This document shows, piece after piece, positions 9,178-19,166 of a DNA stretch of 64,000 bases. Made by a program: the position numbers and the translations under genes. Below the pieces are notes generated by a model. That model was not told the DNA's origin, did not search any database, and saw nothing but the letters and a program-made list of their open reading frames with translations. Source of the stretch: JANQOH01 sp965214495 (lineage in GTDB: Bacteria > Pseudomonadota > Alphaproteobacteria > UBA7887); NCBI GenBank assembly GCA_965214495.1, contig OZ243958.1:1488001-1552000 (forward strand). Reading direction: 5' to 3'. The first letter of the stretch is position 1. Each line of letters opens with the position of its first letter.

Positions 9178-10142
9178 GGAACGCGCCGGAGCATGGCGGC
9201 GACCTCGCCTGGGCGCGGGCCCGGTTTCCCGAGTTCGCGGGCGAGTGGCTCGATCTTTCGACCGGCGTCAACCCGTTCCCCTGGCCCGTCGGGCGGATCG
9301 ACGCGGCCGCGTTTCGCCGGCTCCCGTCCGCCGCCGATCTCGATGCGCTTTGCGCCGCCGCAGCCGCCGCCTGGGGGGTCGAGAGCGCCGATCGGGTCGC
9401 CGCCGCGCCGGGCGCGCAGGCGCTGATTCAACTGCTCGCGCGGCTGCGGCCGCCCTGCCGGGTGGGGATCGTCGGCCCGACCTATGGCGGCCACGCCGCC
9501 GCATGGACCGACGCCGGCCACACGGTGACGACGGCGGATCGTCCGCCGCCGGGATGCGCGGTCGTCGTGGTCTGCAACCCGAACAACCCCGACGGGCGCA
9601 TCGTGCCGCCTGCGCGGTTGCGCGAGTGGGCGCCGGCCGACGGTTGGTTGATCGTCGATGAATCGTTCGCCGACGTGGCGCCCGAAGCGTGCCGGCGCCC
9701 GCTTCCGCCCGACGTTGTGGTGTTGCGCTCGTTCGGCAAGTTCTTCGGTCTGCCGGGGTTGCGGCTCGGTTTCGCGCTCACCGCGCCCGAAATGGCGGCG
9801 CGTCTTCGCCGCGCCCTGGGGCCGTGGCCGGTGAGCGGTCCGGCGCTGGCTGTCGGCGCCGCCGCGCTCGCCGATACGGCGTGGCGGGACGCGACGCGCG
9901 AACGCCTCTCGGCAGCGGCGCGCCGGCTGGATACGATATTGGCCCGGCTGGGCTGCGCGGCGGTCGGCGGTACGGCGTTGTTCCGTCTGGTCAGTGCGCC
10001 TGCGGGTCTCTTCGAGCGCCTGGGCGCGCACGGCATCTATGCCCGCCGTTTCGCCGACCGACCCGAATGGCTGCGTTTCGGCCTTCCCGGCCCCGGGGAG
10101 GCACGCCTTGCCGCATTCGCGCGCGGCGCAACGCGGCGGTAG
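9174..10142 (+). CDS. cobC: threonine-phosphate decarboxylase-like CobC (cobalamin biosynthesis aminotransferase)
   Basis: A PLP-dependent class I/II aminotransferase-fold protein of about 322 aa. CobC/CobD decarboxylases make the aminopropanol linker of cobalamin. Visible are STGVNPFPWPV near residue 25 (the typical 'S.N.NP.G' opening), VVCNPNNPDGR, the IVDESFAD segment and the PLP lysine in RSFGKFFGLPGLRLGF. The start is TTG at 9174 overlapping the dctM stop. The partner cobD/cbiB, often adjacent, is not present on either side; the sequence after the stop enters the accessory island. Confidence in the family is high and in the exact start moderate. Confidence 0.88.
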   Translation: MRNAPEHGGDLAWARARFPEFAGEWLDLSTGVNPFPWPVGRIDAAAFRRLPSAADLDALCAAAAAAWGVESADRVAAAPGAQALIQLLARLRPPCRVGIVGPTYGGHAAAWTDAGHTVTTADRPPPGCAVVVVCNPNNPDGRIVPPARLREWAPADGWLIVDESFADVAPEACRRPLPPDVVVLRSFGKFFGLPGLRLGFALTAPEMAARLRRALGPWPVSGPALAVGAAALADTAWRDATRERLSAAARRLDTILARLGCAAVGGTALFRLVSAPAGLFERLGAHGIYARRFADRPEWLRFGLPGPGEARLAAFARGATRR

Positions 10143-10169
10143 TCGGCCGGAGCGCGCAGTTCCACCGCA

Positions 10170-10256
10170 TCAACGCGCGTGCTCGCCACCGTCCAGCGTA
10201 TCTCGCCCGTCGCTTTCTGCAAGCGCGCCCACGCCGCCCATGCGGCTACTCTCGAT
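10170..10256 (-). pseudogene. remnant of a second nosL 3' end
   Basis: On the minus strand, codons from 10256 down to a TGA at 10170-10172 read IESSRMGGVGA, then 17 residues ending DGGEHAR. The intact nosL at 20611-21171 has IESSRVGGMGA near its C-terminus and ends DRGEHAH. The two blocks also match at DNA level: 29 of 34 bases around 10227-10256 and 24 of 29 bases next to the stop. Between them the remnant lacks about 40 codons. Upstream of 10256 the similarity to NosL ends. It is a decayed, internally deleted nosL tail in the same orientation as the intact gene, lying at the opposite side of the accessory island. Confidence 0.75.
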
Positions 10257-10466
10257 TGCATGGCAGGCGCCGCTTACCGGCCATCCGCACACCGAGCACC
10301 AATGTCTGGTCCCATCTACTGAAGGGCATGACAATCCACCGAGCGAAAAATATCTTGCGCGCTCAAACTACCGACATCCCCGCTCGCAGCCACTTTCTCC
10401 GCCTGACGGCGATCACGAACCGGGCAAGTTGTCGGAGTACGCAATGCCAACCGGGGAAGAAGCCGA
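10257..10466. other. intergenic left edge of the accessory island
   Basis: About 210 bases with no supported gene. Base composition becomes visibly less GC-rich than in cobC. The last 20 bases contain a GGGGAAGA purine stretch that serves as ribosome site for the ATG at 10467. No promoter with two recognisable boxes and no transfer RNA or attachment-site-like repeat was seen. Confidence 0.5.
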
Positions 10467-12938
10467 ATGGACGACGTGGAAAAGAACCGTAGAGCTTTCA
10501 TCGAAAACCTGGCCTCTGAGAACCGGGATATCTACGGAACACAGGACGGGCGCGGGCTATTGCGCGCATTCGAGCTGACCTTCGACCATCCTTGGCTTTA
10601 CCTTTTCGAACTGGTCCAAAATGCACTCGATGCGGGTGCGCATTCTATCGCGCTTCGCCTTATCGAAAGCGGTGACGCTTTGACCTTCCAGCACGACGGG
10701 AATCGCTCGCTCGAAGAGAAGGATGTGGAGGGGCTCTCGAAAGTTTTCCGATCAACCAAGGGCGCCTCTTCAGTGGGCTTCATGGGCATCGGTTTCAAGA
10801 GCGTCTTCGTGCGGTTTCGGGAGGCGCGGATATCCGGATGGGGTTGGAGATTCCGCTATGAGATCTCCCAGGCCGTAGGCGAGAAGTACGGGGACGTACA
10901 GCGTGATTTGTTGGGAGCGGTGGTTCCAACCTGGTATGACGCGATCCCGGCACCGGAGGCCGGCTTCACGACCCGGTTCGAGATGTGCCGTCGCGCGGAT
11001 GAAGGAGTGGATCTGGAATCCGATCTGGCGCACTTCCTTCCTGACAATGATCGCACGCCTCTTGCGATCCTCGCGGCGGCCGGGCTGGAGCGCCTCGAGG
11101 TGAACGGTCGGACGTGGGAATTGGGCGTTAGCGAAGAGATCGACGGATGCTCGGAGGCGACCGCACTCTCGGAAAGTGAGAACCGGCTCTGGCGACTCTT
11201 CTCCATACAATTCCAACCATCCAGGCGAGCGATCGCCTGTCTTCTCGAACACCGTAGAATTCAGCCTGCAGCGGAAGAGCGCGAGCGGATGTATGCCGAT
11301 GCCGCCCGGCCTCGCCAGGTTTCGGGTGTTCTGCCACTGGATAATGGCGGTATGCCCATGCCACCGGCCAGGGGACGGATCTACGCCACCTTGCCCACCG
11401 CGGTTACTTTACCCTTTGGTCTCCATATCAACGCGGACTGGTTGCTGAACATCTCGCGGAGCGGTCTCCGAGAGATCGAGGACAATCCATGGCAGCGCGA
11501 AATCGCGGGTCGAATCGCGGACGTGTTGGCGCGTTTTCTCAAGTGGTCCGCCGATACACTCACAGAACCTCATGCGGTGAAAGCGGTCTTCAAGGCGCTC
11601 ACGCCGCCGACGCCCGAAGCGGGAGGTCTTGAGACACTTCTTGCCGACAAGCACTGGCTATCGAGATTGCAGAACCGTCTCGATGATGCCGCTGTCTTTC
11701 CCGCGTGGACCAGGGAAGGCGGGGCGCTCGCGTTCGCGAGAGCGGACGATATCCTCGTTCCGCCCGCGCCGTTGGCAAAAGCGTTCAATGAGCAACCGGA
11801 GCTGCAACCGGCGGTTCTCTTGAAAGGGGCCGTACTCAGGAGCGATGTTCTTGGACCCGATGCACTCAGGCTTCTGCGCCGAATTGACCTGCTCGCCGAA
11901 ATGTCGCCGCGAGACCTGGAGCGAGCGTGGCAGGATGGTCTCGAGGGCTGGTGGGAAACGCGTCCCGACGACCAGGGGGATCGCCGACGCCTGATTTTCC
12001 GCCTATGGGCCGCTGTCGCCGACCTGACTTCCGACGACGCGTGGCGGCGCGCCAAGCTTCGTTGCGTTCGATCCGTGACCGGGGAATGGCTCCTGGCGAC
12101 CGAAGCGGTATTTCTCAAAGAGGCGCTTCCTACCGAGAACGAACCGGGCGGAACCAAGACCTACCGGTTCATGCAGCCATTCGTCCCCAGCACGAACCGC
12201 TTGGACACCAAGTGGGTGGACGCCCTCCGGCAACGGAGACCGAACGAGCCGGAGCGGGCGCTTCTGTCCCGAGCCTGGAATTGGATCGAGAAACATGCGC
12301 GCGGCATCGATCTCCGAACCCTTGTTGAGGCTGCCGTAAAAGCCCTGATGGCGTCGCCGAATCCAGATTGGTCGGTGCTGGCGCCGCTCGGGCATTGGGC
12401 GAAACACCGGGCTCGCCCCGCCCTGTTGACCCATGTCCTCGTGGAATCGAACGATGATCTACGCGGCGGACCGGTCAATGAGGCCCTCTTGGCCGATCCC
12501 TATGTCCAGCACGGTCAGAGTCGCCGACGCCTGTTCCGGGCGGCCGCCGCGATCCCGGCGGTTTACATGCAAGAGGATCCCAAAGGCGCCGGTGCCCACG
12601 AGTGGCGAATGTTTTTTGAGAATGCTGGCGCCAGGGGCCGACTCGAACTGCGGCGCGTAAAGTGTCAAGCTTCCCGATGGGAGCGCGATAAGGTTGCAGC
12701 ATATCTCGGCTGCGACGTCGGCGCGATCAGTGAAGCGAATAACAAAGGGTATGTGCTAATCGACTTCGATATCGAGCCATGTCTTCCCGATCCAGGAGCA
12801 CCCGCGGAACTGCGGGCGGCCCTCGCTTCCTGGCTCGAAGACGCCCCCCAATACTCAAGGACAAGGGCAGGCAGCGAACATCTTACTTCTATTACTCGAT
12901 CCACGAGCGCTCGGGAAGCAAGCCGAGTGCCTGGGTGA
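10467..12938 (+). pseudogene. sacsin-like HATPase / DUF3883 protein, 5' part (frameshifted and IS-interrupted)
   Basis: N-terminal part of a large ATPase, open for 823 codons. The first 130 residues are a GHKL/Hsp90-type ATP-binding domain like that of sacsin: ELVQNALDAGA (N-box Glu and Asn), FQHDGNRS (Asp-Gly) and SVGFMGIGFKSVF (G2 loop). The rest is a helical, unrecognised region. The frame breaks at a run of six C at 12844-12849: adding one base there continues the protein as PPILKDKG... through YFYYSIHERSGS to PCHDGEL at 12985, where IS630 is inserted. The 3' part resumes at 14209. The repaired gene would encode about 1,519 aa. Such proteins occur in defence islands; an antiphage role is inference. 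Confidence 0.85.
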
Positions 12939-12986
12939 CAAAGCTCTCCGGGATCGCGTGGGTACCCTGCCATGACGGCGAGCTCA

Positions 12987-14206
12987 TACCGGGCGCGGGT
13001 CATATTGACTCATGTTTCGATATGTTGTGGTGCGGATGTATGTATGGTCCATATAGTGTGTTTGTGGTTTTGACATGACCGGAGAGTAAGGATGGGTGCG
13101 GCAACACCGATAACCCGTGAGGATCACACGGCGGATGAACTCTATGATCTGGCGCGGGGGTGCAGGGATGCGAAGCAGGCGTCGCGTGCGCGAGCGATAG
13201 CGATGATCATGGAGGGGTTCTCGCGGTCGGAGGCGGGTCGGTCGCAGGGCATGGAGCTTCAAATTCTGCGCGATTGGGTAGTGCGCTACAACGCTGAGGG
13301 GTTTGAGGGTCTTGCGGACCGGGCGCGGGGCGGTAGCACGGGGCGGTTGACAGACGCGCAAATTGCCGAGATCGGCGGGTGGATGGAGGCGGGTCCGGAC
13401 CTTGAGCGGGACGGCGTGACGCGCTGGCGCGTTCGGGACATCGTGCGGAAGATCGAGGAGGCCTTCGGAGTGATCTATACGGAGAGCGGCGCCCGTATGA
13501 TGCTCCGAAGGTCGGGGTTTCGTTTTGTTTCGGGGCGACCGCTCCACCCCAACGCCGACCCGGCGCGGCAGCGGGCGTTCGTGGCGTCGTTCGAAGCGCG
13601 GTTGAGGTTGGCGCTCAGTCCGTCGGCGCTGGCGGGACCGGTCGAGGTCTGGTTTCAGGACGAGGCGCGGGTCGGGCAGAGGGGGATGACGACGCGGGTG
13701 TGGGCGCGTGGCAAGCAGCGTCCCCGGATCGTGCGCGACCATCGCTACGGCTATGTCTATCTGTTCGGGGCTGCGTGCGCGGCGCGGGGCGTTGGCGTCG
13801 CGCATGTGGCGGACAGGGCGGACACGGCGTCGATGAACGCGCATCTGGCGGCCATCGGGGCGGCGGTGACGCCGGGCGCGCATGGGGTGATCGTCCTCGA
13901 CGGCGCGGGCTGGCATCGCTCGAACGATCTGGTCGTTCCTCGCAACCTGACGCTCGTGCATCTGCCGCCCTACAGCCCGGAACTCAACCCGATGGAGCAG
14001 ATCGTTCTGTTTCTGAAATCGAACCGCTTTGCCAACCGCGTGTTCAAGGATGCCGCCGCCTTGAAGGAGGCGTGTCGGACAGCATGGCGATGGCTGACCG
14101 ACCAGCCCGGCGTCATCACGACCATGACACATCGCAACTGGGCCACCGCTCCATCCCGCTAATCCCAAACCCTCACCGCATCAGTTCGTTTGAATTACGG
14201 TTGGTA
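12987..14206 (+). mobile_element. IS630-family insertion sequence
   Basis: A 1,220-bp element bounded by TACC at 12987 and GGTA at 14206, with imperfect terminal inverted repeats (16 of 28 outermost bases match). It encodes a single full-length transposase. The bases TCA flank both ends (12984-12986 and 14207-14209). Removing the element and one TCA joins codons GAG CTC to AGA TAT CCA and restores the host reading frame, which supports these boundaries. The family normally duplicates TA, and a TA is present at both ends, so the element may instead be defined two bases inwards; that version does not restore the frame. Confidence 0.85.
13092..14162 (+). CDS. IS630-family transposase
   Basis: A 356-aa DDE transposase. 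It has an N-terminal helix-turn-helix region (residues 15-70, with the RSEAGRSQGMELQILRDWV segment), a central WFQDEARVGQRG (first catalytic Asp), VIVLDGAGWHRS (second Asp) and LPPYSPELNPMEQIVLFLKS (catalytic Glu), which is the IS630 signature. The ATG at 13092 follows GGAGAGTAAG. The gene is complete and in one frame, so the element could be active. Its right-hand end is shared with the degenerate copy at 16273, indicating that two related copies entered this locus. Confidence 0.95.
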   Translation: MGAATPITREDHTADELYDLARGCRDAKQASRARAIAMIMEGFSRSEAGRSQGMELQILRDWVVRYNAEGFEGLADRARGGSTGRLTDAQIAEIGGWMEAGPDLERDGVTRWRVRDIVRKIEEAFGVIYTESGARMMLRRSGFRFVSGRPLHPNADPARQRAFVASFEARLRLALSPSALAGPVEVWFQDEARVGQRGMTTRVWARGKQRPRIVRDHRYGYVYLFGAACAARGVGVAHVADRADTASMNAHLAAIGAAVTPGAHGVIVLDGAGWHRSNDLVVPRNLTLVHLPPYSPELNPMEQIVLFLKSNRFANRVFKDAAALKEACRTAWRWLTDQPGVITTMTHRNWATAPSR

Positions 14207-14208
14207 TC

Positions 14209-16248
14209 AGATATCCACGAGACGCGCTTTCGTCGTACGATCCGGCGCGGGAAGACGCGCCGGTCGCGAAACTGTCACCGGAGCTTCTATCCGTGTTGGA
14301 GCAGGAAGGCGTGACGTTCGGTACCGCGATTCCCGAGGCCACAGTGCTCCGCAGACTATCGACGGCAGGTTCCCGGCTTGATGCCGAGGGACTTGCAGAG
14401 CTTCTTTCCGAATGCCGCGAATGGGCGGCGGCGGACGCGGATCCGGGCCGTTTCAAACAAGCACTACAGAATCTCACAGTGCCGTTGAGCGACGGCCAGC
14501 GTGTCACACTCGGCCGGATCGTTCAGCGGGTTGGCGGGCGCCTCCGGGGCGGACTCGGCGGTTGGATCGTCCCGTTGGACCGCATCGCCGAAGCGTTACG
14601 GGCGGAGTTGGAGCATCTCGATTTCCCCCGAAAGTTTCCGAATACGACTACAGGTGACCAGGCTCTGGATTACATTCGAGAGGTCTGGGCGCGCGCCTGC
14701 TCGTCTCCCGAACCGCTGGCGAACGAGGTTCGCGACGTCCTCCCGACTGCCTATGCCTACTGCCTGGAAGATTGCGCCGGGGACGCTTCGCTTCTCGAAC
14801 GATGGCGCGCAGCCGTGTCAAAGGCGGCGGTCTTTGCGGATCGGGAATGGGTCGTCGTGACCGAAGCCGATGATATCTACTTCGACGACATGGAAGACCG
14901 ACGATTTTTCCCGAGCGGCGACCAATTGCGAACTGTCACGGGTGGGCATCTCGGCCGTGACCGGTCCGAGCGGATTCGCACCGCGCAAGCGATTGGCCTG
15001 CGGTTGCTGTCGTCATCCGTCACCACGAAGTGGCTTGGCGAAGACAAAACGTTGCCTGTTGCCCGTGATTGGGGTTCCAGATTCGACCTCATCTGCGGAC
15101 TTCTCTCTCAGGTTCGAAAAAGAGAGCCGATGAAGGCGGATGGGACCAGAACCGCATCCAAAAAGCGCCCGGAGTTGATTCGCGCTCGCGAGCTTACCCT
15201 CACTGTCGGTATCGGAAACGGGGACGCCAAGCGCGTGCCGATTAACGCCCGTCTGCACAAAGATACCCTGACCGTCGCGGGCTATCCGGTTGAGTTCGGG
15301 TCTGACGCGGCCAAGGAGTTACTCCATGCCTTATCTTTCGGTCAACGCGCGGATCTTGCCGCGGATCTTACCGGAATGCTGGGAGCGATCGACAACCGCG
15401 GGTACTTCAATCTGGCCGCCGACAAATTCCGGCGCTCTCATGCCCCGGACTTCAAGCTACCGGCGGAGTTCCGACCCGTTCCGGAGGAGGCCGAAATATC
15501 CAGCTCAGGAGACAAGGCGCCTCTATGCCCGGGCACCGATAGACCTCCTACCGGAGACGGGGCGGTCATGGATGTGGCCACCGGTCAAGGGGGCATTTCC
15601 GACGCCTATGGGCGCCGCAAGTCCGACTCACCCGACGACGCTACATCAGGCGATACGAAAGTCGGTCCGAACAAAAAATCGAGGGGCGCGCAATCGGGTT
15701 CGACAGGCGATTCATACACCAGGAACAACGCGCTTGCCCGACAGAACGCCTTGGCGAAGCAGCTGAAAGCTTCATTGAAGGGGGAAATCATAGTAAGTAA
15801 TGAAGGAAGCGACACAGATAACGCAGAGACATCCGACTCAGACTCCGGTACGGACCTCGGGGACGAAACATACCGAAAGGTTGCTGCGGAATACGAGAGA
15901 GAGGCCGGCCGGGAGCCAGAATTTGGCGATCCCCTTCAACCCGGTTGGGATATCCGCAGCACCGACCCGGAGACCGGAAAAATTTGGCTGATCGAGGTGA
16001 AGGGCAAAGGGCGGCGGTGGGATGGGGACGAAGTCGTGGAGTTGAGCCGTGCGCAGATGCGCAAAGCTTTCGAGGCGACAGAGGAGTCCTGGTATCTCTA
16101 CGTCGTGGAAAAGACGGATGGCAGAGCTTACCAAGTGCTTCCCATAGAAAACCCGGTTGAAATCGCCGCCAAGTGGGTTCTCTGCGGTGAATCCTGGCGG
16201 ATGATTGCCGAGAATCGCAAGTGCTTCCCAGACCCGTCGAATGGATGA
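14209..16248 (+). pseudogene. sacsin-like HATPase / DUF3883 protein, 3' part
   Basis: The continuation of the gene broken at 12986, in frame from AGA at 14209 (RYPRDALSSYDPARED...); the first internal start codon is a GTG at 14293, giving a 651-aa open frame. The middle is a helical, unrecognised region; residues around 430-550 are low-complexity and polar. The last 120 residues are a DUF3883 ('NO VEIN' C-terminal) domain: GWDIRSTDPETGKIWLIEVKG has the D...ExK pattern of PD-(D/E)xK nucleases, followed by LSRAQMRKAFE and WYLYVVE. Without the ATPase half it is unlikely to act normally. It ends 24 bp before an IS630 remnant. Confidence 0.85.
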
Positions 16249-16272
16249 CGGATGGCTGACGAACCCGCCTCA

Positions 16273-16790
16273 TACAAAACGCAACTCAAACGAACTGATG
16301 CGGTTAGAATTTGGGATTAGCGCGAGGGAGCGATGGCCCAGTTGCGATGTGTCATGGTCGTGATGACGCCGGGCTGGTCGGTCAGCCATCGCCATGCCGT
16401 CCGACACGCCTCCTTCAGGGCGGCGGCATTCTTGAACGCGCGGTTCGCAAAGCGGTTCGATTTCAGAAACGGAACGATCCGCTCCATCGGGCCAAGTTCC
16501 GGGCCGCATGGCGGCAAATACGCGAGCGTCAGATTGGGAGGAGCGACCGGGCCGTTCGAGCGACGCCAACGCCCCGCGCACGCAGCCCCGAACAGACAGG
16601 CATAACCGTAGCGATGGTCGCGCATGATCCCCGGGGACGCCGCTTGCCATGCACCCACACCCGCGTCCTCATCCCCCGGTTCCCGACCCGCGCTTCGTCC
16701 TGGAACCAGACCTCGATCGGGCCTGCCAACGCCGCGGCGCAAAGCGCCGACCCCAACAGCGCTTCGAACATCGCCACGCCGGCTAGTGCA
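16273..16790 (-). pseudogene. degenerate IS630 transposase/IS remnant
   Basis: The minus strand encodes pieces of a transposase closely related to that at 13092: GPIEVWFQDEARVGNRG in one frame, then after a frameshift DHRYGYACLFGAACA, and then a jump to NLTLAYLPPCGPEL...KSNRFANRAFK down to the stop at 16317. About 48 residues including the second catalytic Asp are missing, and YSPE has become CGPE, so it is inactive. The 3' terminal sequence (16273-16305) matches the right end of the intact IS, also preceded by TCA. The 5' half is lost at 16790, where an inverted-repeat-bounded segment begins. Confidence 0.85.
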
Positions 16791-17317
16791 CTGAGCCAAA
16801 CGGAAGATGCAGGTAGACACCTCCAGAAACCTGGCGTTCTGTATGTTGATGTGATTCACTCGAGCTCGCCGGATCGGGAGGATGGTGAGGCGTGGCTGGC
16901 GGACAGGGGGCGGGTCTCCCATATCCACCGCAAGAAGCCCAGGGGCCGACCCATGCCCGGAACAACCGCTCGGGCCAACGCTCGCAAGTCGGCTGTCCGC
17001 GCGCCAGTGGAGCATCTCTTCGCCCACCGGAAGGAGCGCATGGGCCTGTTCATCCGCACCATCGGCATCGAGCGCGCCCGGACCCGGATCGGATTGGCCA
17101 ACCTCGTCTGCAACATTCAGCGTCTGATGTTCCACAGCGCAAAGCCGTCATGGCATGAGTCTGCACGGATAGCCGGAAAGCACCCCTTGCACACGACTAT
17201 TGCGATCCAATCAGCCCATCAACATCGCCAAATACGCCCAAACACCCAACAAGACCCCGAGAAGCGCCTAAATCCACTCCTCACCGCATGTTATTGGAGG
17301 TGTCCATTTTGGCTCAG
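16791..17317. mobile_element. inverted-repeat-bounded segment containing an IS5 fragment
   Basis: The decamer CTGAGCCAAA at 16791-16800 is repeated in inverse orientation at 17308-17317. On both sides it is followed inward by a GACACCTCCA block: directly on the right, and after 14 extra bases on the left. This looks like the terminal inverted repeats of an unidentified insertion sequence whose own genes are gone. Inside is the end of an IS5-family transposase in the opposite orientation to the IS630 remnant. The family of the outer element is not recognised. Confidence 0.55.
16869..17146 (+). pseudogene. IS5-family transposase, C-terminal fragment
   Basis: The plus strand reads EDGEAWLADRGRVSHIHRKKPRG, RANARKSAVRAPVEHLFAHRKERMG and LFIRTIGIERARTRIGLANLVCNIQRL, which is the C-terminal third of an IS5-family transposase (the 'RARVEHVFA...GLFIRTIGI...NLAYN' region, including the DDE glutamate helix). 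The first two thirds are absent, and the normal stop is missing so the frame runs on past 17146. The fragment cannot be functional. Confidence 0.8.
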
Positions 17318-17352
17318 TTCCAGATTCGTACGCATGGTGGCGTTGCTCGAAG

Positions 17353-18531
<1,179 letters not shown>

Positions 18532-19166
18532 GGCAACCACAAGGGTTGCCCCTACAGGTGCGGGCGGGTTGGCGGCGATTCATATGCCCCGATTATACCT
18601 GTGGGGGCGACGCTTGCGGTTGTCCATGTTTCACCGTCGTTGCCTGCCCATCGAGGAGGGCAACCACAAGGGTTGCCCCTACGGATGCGGACGGGTTGGC
18701 GGCGATTCATATGCCCCGATTATACCTGTGAGGGCGACCCTTGCGGTTGCCCTCGTTTCACCGTCGTTGCCTGCCCATCGAGGAGGGCAACCACAAGGGT
18801 TGCCCCTACAGGTGCGGGCGGGTTGGCGGCGATTCATATGCCCCGATTATACCTGTGGGGGCGGCCCTTGCGGTTGTCCATGTTTCACCGTCGTTGCCTG
18901 CCCATCGAGGAGGGCAACCACAAGGGTTGCCCCTACGGGTGCGGGCGGGTTGGCGGCGATTCATATGCCCCGATTATACCTGTGGGGGCGGCCCTTGCGG
19001 TTGTCCATGTTTCACCGTCGTTGCCTGCCCATCGAGGAGGGCAACCACAAGGGTTGCCCCTACGGGTGCGGGCGGGTTGGCGGCGATTCATATGCCCCGA
19101 TTATACCTGTGGGGGCGACCCTTGCGGTTGTCCATGTTTCACCGTCGTTGCCTGCCCATCGAGGAG
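18532..19166. repeat. five tandem 127-bp units with inverted arms
   Basis: Exactly five units of 127 bp, starting at 18532, 18659, 18786, 18913 and 19040, with only a few substitutions between units. Each begins with the hairpin GGCAACC-ACAAG-GGTTGCC. About 55 bp later an inverted, imperfect copy of the same motif follows (ACCTGTGGGGGCG then CCTTGCGGTTG), so one unit can fold into a long stem. The unit ends CCCATCGAGGAG. The array is bounded on both sides by group II introns without any extra base. The repeated open frames over it are by-products of the repeat, not genes. Confidence 0.92.

Noticed and set aside
7845..10142. 765-codon frame covering dctM antisense-frame and cobC as one protein
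   Set aside because: Only the part from 9174 has family similarity (CobC); the earlier part is an alternative frame of the TRAP large permease.
18532..19166. CRISPR array
   Set aside because: The full 127-bp period is repeated with no variable spacers, and there are no cas genes in the window.
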